NCBI RefSeq assembly: GCF_025790165.1
Contig: NZ_CP094970.1
Location: 4,588,001-4,652,000, forward strand
Length of the DNA stretch: 64,000 nucleotides
Source of the DNA: Solicola gregarius
GTDB taxonomy: Bacteria; Actinomycetota; Actinomycetes; Propionibacteriales; Nocardioidaceae
Direction of reading: 5' to 3'
Numbering within the stretch: the first letter of the stretch is position 1; each line of letters starts with the position of its first letter. The notes beneath the pieces were generated by a model that ran no database searches, was not told the DNA's origin, and was given only the letters and a program-made list of their open reading frames with translations. The position numbers were made by a program, and so were the translations under genes. Shown piece by piece: positions 1 through 7,556 of the stretch.

Positions 1-859
1 CCCGGCACGTACGACACGTCGCGCGTGCGTCGGGCTCGTCGTCGCAGACGAAGCAGCGCAGGTCGAACTCCGCGCTCGGCTCGGTGAACGGGAAGTACGA
101 CGGGCGGAAGCGGGTCACGCTGACCGCGCCGAAGATGGACCGGGCGAAGTGGTCGAGCGTGCCCTTCAGATGTCCCATCGTGATGCCCTCGTCGACGGCG
201 AGTCCCTCGACCTGATGGAACACCGGCGTGTGGGTCGCGTCCAGCTCGTCGGTACGGAACACCCTGCCCGGCGACACGACGTACAGCGGCGGCTCCCGGG
301 TGAGCATCGCGCGCGCCTGCACCGGAGAGGTGTGCGTACGAAGCACCTTGGCGTCCGACGAAGGCGCGACCCAGAACGTGTCCTGGAGCGTACGCGCGGG
401 GTGATCGGGCCCGAGGTTGAGCGCATCGAAGTTCAGCCACTCGGCCTCGACCTGCGGCCCCTCGGCGACCTCCCATCCCATGGCGACGAACACGTCCGCG
501 ATCCGCTCGTCGAGTGTGGTCACGGGATGCCTGGCCCCCACCGGGTCACGGTCGTACGCAAGCGTGACGTCGACGGCCTCGTCGACGAGCATCCGCGCCT
601 CGGCCTCGATCTCCAACGCTTCGGTACGCGCGGCGAGCTCGGTCGAGACGGCCTTGCGCGCGGCGCCGATCCGCTGCCCGGCCGACTTGCGCTCCGCCGC
701 CGGCATCGACCCGATCGACCGGTTCGCGAGTGCGAGCGGAGATCGGTCACCGGCGTGCTCCAGCCGCACCTGTTTGAGATCCTCGAGCGATCCTGCGCCC
801 GCGATCGCCGTCAGCGCGGCGTCACGAAGCTCCTCGATCGTGCGGTCGTCGTCGGACAT
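1..859 (-). CDS. pheS: Phenylalanine-tRNA ligase alpha subunit (3' end outside window)
   Basis: Catalytic alpha subunit of the heterotetrameric PheRS that charges tRNA-Phe in the cytoplasm. The reading frame starts at ATG 859 with MSDDDRTIEELRDAAL and stays open to base 1, giving 286 residues of a family that is usually about 340-360. An N-terminal coiled-coil segment (about residues 1-90) is followed by the class II core: the motif 2 region with FRTDELDATHTPVFHQVEGL near residues 207-226 and then SVTRFRPSYFPFTEPSAEFD near residues 245-264. pheT is expected just beyond the left edge. The gene is last in the rplT - rRNA methyltransferase - histidine kinase - pheS order common in actinomycetes. 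A 93-bp gap separates it from the kinase, so it may have its own promoter. Confidence 0.95.
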   Translation of the reverse strand, partial: MSDDDRTIEELRDAALTAIAGAGSLEDLKQVRLEHAGDRSPLALANRSIGSMPAAERKSAGQRIGAARKAVSTELAARTEALEIEAEARMLVDEAVDVTLAYDRDPVGARHPVTTLDERIADVFVAMGWEVAEGPQVEAEWLNFDALNLGPDHPARTLQDTFWVAPSSDAKVLRTHTSPVQARAMLTREPPLYVVSPGRVFRTDELDATHTPVFHQVEGLAVDEGITMGHLKGTLDHFARSIFGAVSVTRFRPSYFPFTEPSAEFDLRCFVCDDEPDARATCRTCR

Positions 860-952
860 GCGGGCCTTCCATCGGCGGGTGGGTTCGCTGCCTGAGTCTA
901 GAAACTCCGAGACACGCACCGCCACCGGGTTACTGCTCGTCCGGTCGCCTGC

Positions 953-1990
953 CTATTGCGCGTCGAGTATCTCGGGCTGGTTGACGGGCAGCCACACCGT
1001 GACCCGCGCTCCGCCACCGTCGGCGTCGCCGATGCCGACCTCACCATGGTGGCCCTCGACGATGCCCCGGACGATGTACAGACCGAGCCCGCTGCCGCCG
1101 CGCTCGCCGGACTTCCAGAAGCGGGTGAAGATGCGCGACCGCATCTCCGGCGGGATGCCCGGACCGTCGTCCTCGACCACGAGCACGGCACCGTCGCGAT
1201 CGTCACGGGGCCGGCGCACGCTGATCCGCGCGGCGCCGCGGCCATGCCGCATCGCGTTCTCGACCACGTTCGTCACCAGCTGCGCGACGCGGTCCGGATC
1301 GGCCCAGATGGTCGCGACGTCGCCCTCCTCGTCGACGGCCAGCGGTTGACCGGTGCCCGCCGAGATACTGTCGAGTACGCCCTGCACCGTCTCTGCCAGC
1401 CGGATCGGCCGCGGCCGCAGCGTCAGCCGGCCCGAGTCGATTCGGGCGGCATCGAGCAGCTCGGTGATCAGCCGGCTCAGCCGGTTCGCGTCGTTGTCGA
1501 TCGTCTCCAGCATCAGCTTGCGCTGATCGTCGCTGAACCGGTCCCACTTGCGCAGCAAGGTGGCGGTGAATCCCTTGACGCCGGTGAGCGGAGACCGCAG
1601 CTCGTGCGCGACCGTCGCGACCAGGTCGGAGCGGGTTCGGTCCTTCGCCGCACGGGCGCGGCCGTTGCGGATGCACATCACGACCCGCTGCACGGCGCCG
1701 CGCGGGCGCAGACGCTCCAGCGTGGCGGTGACCAGCAGCTCCGTGCCGTCGGGGGTGTACCAGCTACCCTCCGCGATGCGCGTACGGTTCGCGAACCCCT
1801 CGTACGGGCGGTGACACGCGTACCAGCTGTTGCCCTGCTTGTCGTCGAGTACGAGCACATCCGCGAGGTGCTTGCCGACCAGGTCGGACCGCGAGCTGCC
1901 CAGCAGCCGCTCGAGCGTGGTGTTGACCTCCGAGACGACGCCGTCGGCAGCTGCGACGAGGACACCGTCGGGCAGCGCGTCGAGCTCCAT
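953..1990 (-). CDS. PAS-domain sensor histidine kinase (orphan)
   Basis: Predicted cytosolic sensor kinase of 345 aa. Residues 1-110 look like a PAS sensor (ALPDGVLVAAADGVVSEVN). The HisKA H-box VAHELRSPLTGVKGF follows, with the phospho-acceptor at His129. The HATPase_c domain shows the N-box (NVVENAMRHG), G1 (VEDDGPGIP), F-box (IFTRFWKSG) and G2 (GGSGLGLYIV). No transmembrane segment or signal peptide is seen, so the signal is probably intracellular or reaches it through a partner. No response regulator is adjacent. The gene begins 9 bp after the rRNA methyltransferase stop and is probably co-transcribed with it. A PAS kinase in this position, between rplT and pheS, is widespread in actinomycetes; its input and partner are unknown. 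Confidence 0.9.
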   Translation of the reverse strand: MELDALPDGVLVAAADGVVSEVNTTLERLLGSSRSDLVGKHLADVLVLDDKQGNSWYACHRPYEGFANRTRIAEGSWYTPDGTELLVTATLERLRPRGAVQRVVMCIRNGRARAAKDRTRSDLVATVAHELRSPLTGVKGFTATLLRKWDRFSDDQRKLMLETIDNDANRLSRLITELLDAARIDSGRLTLRPRPIRLAETVQGVLDSISAGTGQPLAVDEEGDVATIWADPDRVAQLVTNVVENAMRHGRGAARISVRRPRDDRDGAVLVVEDDGPGIPPEMRSRIFTRFWKSGERGGSGLGLYIVRGIVEGHHGEVGIGDADGGGARVTVWLPVNQPEILDAQ

Positions 1991-1999
1991 GACCGCACG

Positions 2000-2821
2000 C
2001 TAGTGCACTTGCTGCGCGCGTGCCGACGTATAGAGGCACACCGCCGCCGCGGTCGCGAGGTTCAGGCTCTCCGCGCGGCCGTAGATCGGCACCGACACGA
2101 CGTCGTCGGCCAACGCACGGACCTCATCGGGAAGACCCCACGCCTCGTTGCCGAACAGCCATGCGGTCGGTCGCCGCAGTGCTCCCGACCGGTCGAGCGC
2201 GAACAGGTCGGACGACCCCGACCCGTCGGCCGCAAGCACCTGGACTCCCTGCGCGCGTACGTCGGCGACGAGCCGCACCAGGTCCGCGTCGACACCGATG
2301 CCGACGTGGAAGATGCTGCCGACGCTCGCGCGTACCGCCTTCGCGTTGTACGGGTCGACGCTGTGACCGCCGAAGAGTACGGCGTCGGCGCCGGCCGCGT
2401 CGGCGCAACGGATCACCGTCCCCGCGTTGCCCGGGTCGCGTACGTCGGCGCAGATCGCCGTCAGGCGCGGCGAACGTGCGGTGATCTCTGCGACGGGTTC
2501 GTCGACGAACCGGCAATGCGCGACGATCCCCTGCGGGTGGACCGTGTCGGACAGTGCCGCGATCACGCCGTCGTCGACCACCGTGCACGGAGTCGCGTCG
2601 GCCGCCAGGTAGCGGTCGTACGCCGCGGCCGTCGCGAACACCTCGAGCACCGTGCCGGGCCGGCCGAGCGACTCGCGTACGGCCCGCGGTCCCTCGGCCA
2701 GGAACTCGCGCCGCTGCTGGCGATACGTTCTGGTGCCGAGTCGCCGGAGCCGCTTGACCCGACCCGTGGTCGGTGTCAGCGGCTCCGGTGTTGGCGGCTC
2801 GGCGTCAGGCCGCCGCGTCAT
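2000..2821 (-). CDS. TrmH/SpoU-family RNA 2'-O-methyltransferase
   Basis: SPOUT-fold RNA ribose methyltransferase (273 aa), probably acting on 23S rRNA or tRNA with SAM. The N-terminal region (about 20-110) is the substrate-binding L30e-like domain ([16 protein letters not shown]). The C-terminal half carries the SpoU motifs: [20 protein letters not shown] (motif 1), [14 protein letters not shown] (motif 2) and [21 protein letters not shown] (motif 3), which together form the knotted SAM site. The ATG at 2821 overlaps the end of rplT by 17 bp, indicating translational coupling to the ribosomal operon. It resembles the TsnR/RlmB/TrmH group; the exact target nucleotide cannot be read from the sequence. 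Confidence 0.92.
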   Translation of the reverse strand: MTRRPDAEPPTPEPLTPTTGRVKRLRRLGTRTYRQQRREFLAEGPRAVRESLGRPGTVLEVFATAAAYDRYLAADATPCTVVDDGVIAALSDTVHPQGIVAHCRFVDEPVAEITARSPRLTAICADVRDPGNAGTVIRCADAAGADAVLFGGHSVDPYNAKAVRASVGSIFHVGIGVDADLVRLVADVRAQGVQVLAADGSGSSDLFALDRSGALRRPTAWLFGNEAWGLPDEVRALADDVVSVPIYGRAESLNLATAAAVCLYTSARAQQVH

Positions 2822-3197
2822 CCTTCTTCGCGTTGACGTCGCTCGGGAGGTGCTGCTTGGCGACCTCGACGAGCGCCTCGAACGCGGCCGGCTCGTTGAC
2901 GGCGAGCTCGGCGAGGTTCTTCCGGTCGACCTCGACGCCCGCCTCGCGCAGGCCCTGGATGAACCGGTTGTACGTCAGGCCGTGCGCCCGAGATGCGGCG
3001 TTGATGCGCTGGATCCACAGCCGGCGAAAGTCGCCCTTGCGAGCGCGACGGTCGCGGTAGCTGTAAACGAAGGAGTGGGTGACCTGCTCCTTCGCCTTGC
3101 GGTAGAGCCTGGAGCGCTGACCGCGGTATCCGGACGCGCGCTCCAGGGTTACCCGGCGCTTCTTCGCTGCGTTGACTGACCGCTTGACGCGTGCCAT
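2805..3197 (-). CDS. rplT: 50S ribosomal protein L20
   Basis: Large-subunit protein L20 (130 aa), which binds 23S rRNA and is needed early in 50S assembly. The start is set at ATG 3197 because the family begins [15 protein letters not shown]; an 18-codon upstream extension ([11 protein letters not shown]...) has no family support. The basic N-terminal helix and the globular C-terminal part ([24 protein letters not shown]) are intact, followed by an acidic/lysine tail. Third gene of infC-rpmI-rplT, 66 bp after rpmI. Confidence 0.97.
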   Translation of the reverse strand: MARVKRSVNAAKKRRVTLERASGYRGQRSRLYRKAKEQVTHSFVYSYRDRRARKGDFRRLWIQRINAASRAHGLTYNRFIQGLREAGVEVDRKNLAELAVNEPAAFEALVEVAKQHLPSDVNAKKDDAAA

Positions 3198-3263
3198 CTG
3201 ATTACTCCTTGTCGGTCTCTTCGCCTCGGTACGTGATCGGCGGCGTGGCAACGCCGCGTGCGA

Positions 3264-3461
3264 TCACTTGCCAAGGAGCTTCTTCACGCGCGGCGCGTCG
3301 GCCTTCGAGATGGGCTGGTTCGCATCCTCACGCCGGGCAGCGCCGCTGCCGGACTTCTGCTGCAGGTGCGTACGACGGCGACCGTGCGCGTGCATCAGCT
3401 TGCCGGTGCCGGTCACCTTGACGCGCTTCTTGATGCCCGAGTTGGGCTTCATCTTGGGCAT
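3264..3461 (-). CDS. rpmI: 50S ribosomal protein L35
   Basis: L35 (65 aa), a small basic component of the large subunit. The family signature is complete: MPKMKPNSGIKKRVKVTGTGK at the N terminus, then HGRRRTHLQQKS and a basic C terminus (RVKKLLGK). The start lies a single base after the infC stop codon, so translation is presumably coupled to IF-3. Confidence 0.97.
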   Translation of the reverse strand: MPKMKPNSGIKKRVKVTGTGKLMHAHGRRRTHLQQKSGSGAARREDANQPISKADAPRVKKLLGK

Positions 3462-3462
3462 T

Positions 3463-4149
3463 TCATACCTCTACGTCGGGGTCGATGTTCTCGGAGCGCC
3501 GGCGTGGCTTGGCCGGCGCAACGTGTTGGTGCTCTTCGCGGTGGACGCGGTCGTACTCCTTCTCGGCCTCCCGCTCCGCCTCGCGTTCGGAGGCCGCGCG
3601 GGCCTTCTCTTCCTTGGCCTCCTTGCGGGCCTCGGCCTTCTTCTTGTGCGGTGCGAGGACCATCGTCATGTTGCGGCCGTCCTGCCGGGGCGCCGCCTCG
3701 ACGAAGCCGAGCTCGTCGACGTCCTCGGACAGTCGCTGCAGCAGCCGGAACCCGAGCTCGGGTCGGTGCTGCTCGCGGCCACGGAACATGATGGTGATCT
3801 TGACCTTGTCGCCCTGCCGAAGGAACCGGACGACGTGACCCTTTTTGGTGTCGTAGTCGTGCTGGTCGATCTTCGGCCGCAGCTTCATCTCTTTGATGAT
3901 GGTGTTCGTCTGGTTGCGGCGGGACTCGCGGGCCTTCTGCGCTGCCTCGTACTTGAACTTTCCGTAGTCCATGAGGCGGCAGACCGGCGGCCGGGCGGTG
4001 GGCGCCACTTCGACCAGATCGAGATCTGATTCCTGGGCCAACCGCAACGCGTCGTCGATACGTACGATGCCGACCTGCTCGCCGTTGGGGCCGACGAGAC
4101 GGACTTCGGCTACACGAATCCTGTCATTGACGCGCAACTCGTTGCTGAT
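3463..4149 (-). CDS. infC: Translation initiation factor IF-3, probable ATC start
   Basis: IF-3 binds the 30S subunit and checks start-codon/initiator-tRNA pairing. The conserved protein begins at [18 protein letters not shown], runs through the IF3-N domain (ending about residue 75, [17 protein letters not shown]) and the IF3-C domain ([45 protein letters not shown]), and ends in an actinobacteria-style charged tail rich in K/R/E. No ATG, GTG or TTG lies at the domain start; the codon there is ATC at 4149-4147, preceded by GGAGGACCC, a Shine-Dalgarno at suitable spacing. The 'GGP' often seen before IS in annotated homologues is simply that ribosome binding site translated. Rare starts allow IF-3 to limit its own synthesis. 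A longer frame to ATG 4362 exists but its first 70 residues are unconserved. Length from ATC is 228 aa. Confidence 0.9.
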   Translation of the reverse strand: MSNELRVNDRIRVAEVRLVGPNGEQVGIVRIDDALRLAQESDLDLVEVAPTARPPVCRLMDYGKFKYEAAQKARESRRNQTNTIIKEMKLRPKIDQHDYDTKKGHVVRFLRQGDKVKITIMFRGREQHRPELGFRLLQRLSEDVDELGFVEAAPRQDGRNMTMVLAPHKKKAEARKEAKEEKARAASEREAEREAEKEYDRVHREEHQHVAPAKPRRRSENIDPDVEV

Positions 4150-4369
4150 GGGTCCTCCTGGTGTCCGATGAGTCTGGAGACCGCGGAGACCACCGAGGAG
4201 CGTGGCGGGCGCCGTGCGTACGGTTGCCTGCAACGATCCGACCGAACCCGACGACCTGGACGGTCGATGCGGGTGGGAGGTGGGCTCCACTTGAGGTTCG
4301 TACTGCGGACAGCGCGAACCGGTCGCGGTCAAGAGTAGCAGCGCGGTCGCACGAGCGCACAATCGCGGC
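4150..4369. other. infC leader / intergenic region
   Basis: About 220 bp between the SseB-like gene (stop at 4370) and the IF-3 start. The minus strand must carry the infC-rpmI-rplT promoter and mRNA leader. The only element read with confidence is the Shine-Dalgarno just upstream of the ATC start. No clear L20-type autoregulatory pseudoknot was recognised by eye. Confidence 0.4.
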
Positions 4370-4906
4370 TCAGGTGCGGTCGACCCACACGTAACCGGCG
4401 TCGGTTCGGGTCAGCACCGAGCCGTCGGCGCTGTGGGTCAGGTCGGCGTCGGTCACCACGGTACGCACCGGGCCGGCGATGTCGAGCACGACTGCGGCAG
4501 CACCCTCGGAGCGCGCCGCCTGCGCCGCCTGGGCGAACGGTACGGGCACGGGTCGAGCGTCGGGGTCCCAGCGTCGCAGTGCCTCCAGGCCGGTGAACGC
4601 GAGGAGCGCGTTGCGGCCGTCGCGTCCGGTCATCAGCACGGCGGCCATCTCGGCCTGTTTGTCAGATCCGTCCGCCGCCCGCTCCCCCGCGAGAACGGCG
4701 ACGACGGGTACGAGCACCCGGCTGCGGGTGAGTGCGGTGAGCACCGGACGCAGGTCGCGGTCGGCCTCGTACGACGCGAGCGCATCGACGACGGCGGCGT
4801 CCGTCGAGCCGTCGTCGTCGGGAAACGCGGGACCAGGCCATGTCTGCCGATCCGCCGCCGGCTCGCGTGATCCCGCATCCGACCTGGCCACGTTACGGTC
4901 GTTCAT
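4370..4906 (-). CDS. SseB-family protein
   Basis: A 178-aa soluble protein with the SseB N-terminal domain fold: [29 protein letters not shown], then [20 protein letters not shown], the [33 protein letters not shown] block and [26 protein letters not shown]. This gene commonly sits beside infC in actinobacteria; its function is unresolved. ATG 4906 is chosen because conservation starts shortly after it; no strong Shine-Dalgarno precedes it, and in-frame codons continue upstream to 5167 without similarity. The C terminus ([17 protein letters not shown]) is complete. Confidence 0.85.
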   Translation of the reverse strand: MNDRNVARSDAGSREPAADRQTWPGPAFPDDDGSTDAAVVDALASYEADRDLRPVLTALTRSRVLVPVVAVLAGERAADGSDKQAEMAAVLMTGRDGRNALLAFTGLEALRRWDPDARPVPVPFAQAAQAARSEGAAAVVLDIAGPVRTVVTDADLTHSADGSVLTRTDAGYVWVDRT

Positions 4907-4928
4907 AGGAGGATCCACTCCAATCTCA

Positions 4929-4975
4929 CTCCCGCGCCTTGCCAGGTCGGCGCGGATATCCCGCTCACTGATCGA
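4929..4975. repeat. Dispersed intergenic repeat, copy A
   Basis: A 47-bp stretch containing CGCCTTGCCAGGTCGG, CGCGGA and CTGATCGA in the same order as at 37681-37727, with only a few substitutions and one-base indels. It lies between the divergent SseB-like and membrane-protein genes. A short inverted copy of its core (CGACCTGGC at 4993-5001) could form a stem with it. Function unknown. Confidence 0.6.
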
Positions 4976-5060
4976 CGCCGGATCGGCAGACACGACCTGG
5001 CGAGCGGCACAGGTGCACGGTATCTGTCGCCGGTGTGCACGAGTGAGGCAGACTGGAGAC

Positions 5061-5495
5061 ATGGGTTCCTCATCGCTCGAATGGCTGCCGTGGACGATCC
5101 TGTTGTCGGCCATCGGCGCGTTCGCGACCTGGCGTGCGTACAAGAACGGTGACCGCTCGGCGATCATCCGCCGGCTCGGCTGGACGCTGCTGCCGTGGGG
5201 CCTCTACTTCATGGGACTCATGCGGTTCACCGTGCGCGTGTTCGACGCCGTGGCCGACTGGGCCACCACGTTCGCGTTCAGCCCCCTCGCGTGGCTCGGC
5301 GTCGGGCTGTCGTTCGTCTCCGTGCTGATGATCGGCGGCGGCGCGTTCCTCACCGGTCGACGCAAGCGCCGCGGCGGCTCGCCCGAGCCCGTCGACGACA
5401 AGGCACGCAAGCAGGTCAAGGCCAAGAAGTCCGCGCCGGTCGACGAGGAAGCCGACGACATCGAAGCGATCCTGCGGCGGCACGGCATCGAGTGA
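5061..5495 (+). CDS. Small actinobacterial membrane protein
   Basis: A 144-aa protein with three hydrophobic stretches (WLPWTILLSAIGAFATW; RLGWTLLPWGLYFMGLM; FSPLAWLGVGLSFVSVLMIGGGAF), then a basic stop (RRKRRGG) and a charged cytoplasmic tail ending DIEAILRRHGIE. The start is ATG 5061 with GACTGGAGAC upstream as ribosome binding site. It is divergent from the SseB-like gene and 15 bp before the AraC-family gene. I recognise no assigned function; the acidic DDIEAILRRHGI ending is shared by similar small proteins in actinomycetes, which suggests a conserved interaction surface. Confidence 0.75.
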   Translation: MGSSSLEWLPWTILLSAIGAFATWRAYKNGDRSAIIRRLGWTLLPWGLYFMGLMRFTVRVFDAVADWATTFAFSPLAWLGVGLSFVSVLMIGGGAFLTGRRKRRGGSPEPVDDKARKQVKAKKSAPVDEEADDIEAILRRHGIE

Positions 5496-5510
5496 GCCGG
5501 GCGATCCAGC

Positions 5511-6188
5511 GTGTACGTTGAGCGCGCCTCGTCGATCGAGTCGGCGGTCGTCTGGTCGGTCGGTGGCGAGCCGGCCGGCGGGCGCGTGCTGCCCGACGGC
5601 TGCATGGACCTGCTGTGGCTCGACGACGAGCTGGTGATCGCCGGTCCCGACACTCGGGCGTACGTCTCGCGGTCGTCCGCGCGTCGAAGCGTCGTCGGGA
5701 TCCGTCTGGCCGCCGGCGTACTGCCGAGGGCGCTCAGCGTACCGGCCGATGAGCTGCGCGACCGGCGCGCGCGTCTCGCGGAGGTCTGGGGCGTACGAGA
5801 GGCGCGCCGGCTCAGGGCACAGATGGCCGCGGCTCCCGATGTCGCCGCGGAGCTCGAGCGGATCGTCGGCGCCCGCCTCGAGGAGAGTGCTCCCGATCCG
5901 GTCATGGCGTACGTCGACGCGCTCGCGCGCCGCGGGATGCCGGTCCCGGCGGTCGCCCGCGCGATCTCGCTGAGCGAGCGGCAGCTGCGGCGTCGTACCC
6001 ATGCGGCGTTCGGCTACGGCGTGAAGATGCTCGCGCGCATCCATCGCTTCCAGACCGCTATCGCGCTCGCGCGCGATGGCGTACCGGTCGCCGACGCCGC
6101 CGTGCGCTCGGGCTACGCCGACCAGCCGCACCTGGCCCGCGAGGTGCGTACGCTCGCGGGCGCGCCGCTATCGGCGTTGCTCACGTGA
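5511..6188 (+). CDS. AraC-family transcriptional regulator (short, DUF6597-like sensor)
   Basis: A 225-aa regulator. The N-terminal half (RVLPDGCMDLLWLDDELVIAGPDTRAYVS, then GIRLAAGVLPRALSVPADEL) matches the small ligand-sensing domain found before some AraC HTH domains. The C-terminal half (about 125-225) carries two helix-turn-helix units: VPAVARAISLSERQLRRR and PVADAAVRSGYADQPHLAREVR. The predicted start is GTG or ATG near 5511 (reads M-Y-V-E-R-A). It is convergent with the VOC gene, whose stop it overlaps by 8 bp, so the two may mask each other's 3' ends. The target is unknown. Confidence 0.88.
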   Translation: MYVERASSIESAVVWSVGGEPAGGRVLPDGCMDLLWLDDELVIAGPDTRAYVSRSSARRSVVGIRLAAGVLPRALSVPADELRDRRARLAEVWGVREARRLRAQMAAAPDVAAELERIVGARLEESAPDPVMAYVDALARRGMPVPAVARAISLSERQLRRRTHAAFGYGVKMLARIHRFQTAIALARDGVPVADAAVRSGYADQPHLAREVRTLAGAPLSALLT

Positions 6189-6576
6189 GCCAGGCGAACA
6201 GGTCGACCGAGTTGCCGTCGGGGTCCTCGATGGTGGCGTAACGCTGTCCCCAGGCCGCATCCCACGGCTCGTGCAACCCGGTGTATCCGTCGGCCACGAA
6301 CTCCTCGTAGGTGCTGTCCACCGCGGCCGCATCCGCGCACTTGAACGCGAGGCCGATACGACCACCTCCATGTGACGCCTCGAAGTCGGGGAGGAAGCTG
6401 CGGATCGTCTCGACGGTGTCCCAGGCGATACGGATACCGCCAGGCAGTGTCGCCTCCACATGCTGCTGCGACTCGGCATCGTCGGCGAACTCGAGGCCGA
6501 GGCGCCGGTAGAACGCGAGCGAGCGGGTCAGGTCGTCGGCGATCAGGCCGATCATGTCGAGTTGTGGTGTCGTCAT
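6181..6576 (-). CDS. VOC (glyoxalase/bleomycin-resistance) superfamily protein
   Basis: A 131-aa single vicinal-oxygen-chelate protein with two beta-alpha-beta-beta-beta modules: MIGLIADDLTRSLAFYRRLGLEF at the N terminus and ATIEDPDGNSVDLFAW at the C terminus. Candidate metal or substrate residues are in SQQHVE and EDPDGN. Such proteins dimerise and are either metal-dependent enzymes or drug-binding proteins; the substrate cannot be assigned. Start at ATG 6576 (MTTPQLDMIG). Confidence 0.88.
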   Translation of the reverse strand: MTTPQLDMIGLIADDLTRSLAFYRRLGLEFADDAESQQHVEATLPGGIRIAWDTVETIRSFLPDFEASHGGGRIGLAFKCADAAAVDSTYEEFVADGYTGLHEPWDAAWGQRYATIEDPDGNSVDLFAWLT

Positions 6577-6642
6577 GCGATCAACGTACGGATCGGGCTT
6601 GCCGCCCGTCTTGAAGGTTTCGGCCACACGTGACCGGCCAAA

Positions 6643-6709
6643 CCCGCCGAGGTACGGCGTCCTGCCAATAGGACCCCCTCCTATTGGCAGGACGCCGTAC
6701 CTCGGCGGG
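6643..6709. terminator. Perfect 31-bp inverted repeat with 5-nt loop
   Basis: Arms 6643-6673 and 6679-6709 are exact reverse complements around the loop CCCCC. The arms begin CCCGCCGAGG and end CCAATAGGA. There is no U-tract. It lies just downstream (minus strand) of the short PH-gene remnant and upstream of the VOC gene. It is best read as a strong transcription-end hairpin that probably once closed the hisG-PH transcript. Confidence 0.85.
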
Positions 6710-6716
6710 ACGTCGG

Positions 6717-6762
6717 TCAGGTGTGGTCGTCGATCTCGGCACGCAGCCGGCGTACGGCGGGC
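6717..6762 (-). pseudogene. 3'-end remnant of the PH-domain gene (duplicate)
   Basis: On the minus strand this stretch reads PAVRRLRAEIDDHT and then TGA, nearly identical to the last residues (AAVRRLRAEIADHS) of the intact PH-domain gene at 12945-13361. At DNA level 6722-6760 matches 12950-12988 with one mismatch in 39. Nothing of the rest of the gene is present: the adjoining hydrolase stop codon sits two bases away. This is the left-hand copy of a direct repeat that brackets the accessory operon. Confidence 0.85.
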
Positions 6763-6763
6763 G

Positions 6764-7552
6764 CTACTCCACTGAGCGCAGGAATCGGCGCAGCTCGCGG
6801 TTGACCTCGTCCGGGGCCTCCACGGGAATGGCGTGACCCGGACCGGTGAGGATGACGAGCTCGGAACCGGGGATCGCGGCGGCCAGCGCCTCGCCGATCG
6901 CGACCGGAGCCCGGACGTCGTGGTCGGCGTACAGCAGCAGGGTTGGCACGTCGATCTCCGGCAGCACGTGACGCTGGTCGGCGTGACTGGCGCGTGCCAT
7001 GGCGCGGAAACCGATGGGATGGAACGCGCGGATGCTGTCGAGGGCCGGAGCAACGAGGTCCGGGTCTGCCGATGGAGAGAAGACGGACGGGGCCATCGCG
7101 GCCACGAACTCGTCGGGATCGAGCTCCGATGCGGACAAGGAGCGTGCCAGCCGTTGGTCGGCCATCTTGGCGCCGAGCGAGCCGACCCAGCCCGCGTAGC
7201 CGCCCACCAGCGTGAGCGACGACGCGACCCGGCGGTGCCGGTGGTACGCCGCCAGTAGGAGGGCGGCACCGAAGGACAGGCCGACCAGGTGCGCCCTCTC
7301 GATGCGCTGTGCCTCGAGGAACGCGGCCAGGCTGTCGGCGTACCCGTCGATGCCGAAGTCCTCGGGAGGGTCCGCGGACCCTCCTGCCCCGGGTGGGTTC
7401 CAGGCGATCACGGTGAACTCGTCGCTGAGCGCTTCGAGCTGACCGGCCCAGGTTGCGCGGGCGTCGCCGACGAAGCCGGGCACCAGGACGACCGCCGGCC
7501 CGGTCCCGGCACGCTCGAAATCGATGCCCAGGCCGTTCACCTCGACCCGCAT
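6764..7552 (-). CDS. Alpha/beta-fold hydrolase
   Basis: A 262-aa cytosolic alpha/beta hydrolase. The oxyanion-hole region VVLVPGFVGDARATW is followed by the nucleophile elbow GLSFGAALLL (Ser), the catalytic acid in LLYADHDVRAP and the catalytic His in GPGHAIPVEAP. Start ATG 7552 (MRVEVNGLGIDFERAGTG) lies 4 bp after the stop of the FAD monooxygenase, so the two are coupled. It is the last gene of the accessory operon. Likely roles are ester, lactone or C-C bond hydrolysis of the product made by the flavin enzymes upstream; this is inferred from context. Confidence 0.9.
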   Translation of the reverse strand: MRVEVNGLGIDFERAGTGPAVVLVPGFVGDARATWAGQLEALSDEFTVIAWNPPGAGGSADPPEDFGIDGYADSLAAFLEAQRIERAHLVGLSFGAALLLAAYHRHRRVASSLTLVGGYAGWVGSLGAKMADQRLARSLSASELDPDEFVAAMAPSVFSPSADPDLVAPALDSIRAFHPIGFRAMARASHADQRHVLPEIDVPTLLLYADHDVRAPVAIGEALAAAIPGSELVILTGPGHAIPVEAPDEVNRELRRFLRSVE

Positions 7553-7556
7553 ACGC

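Noticed and set aside
956-2836. Long plus-strand open frame (626 codons)
   Set aside because: It is antisense to the histidine kinase and rRNA methyltransferase, both with strong family motifs; the product is Arg/His-rich and has no recognisable domain, as expected for shadow frames in GC-rich DNA.
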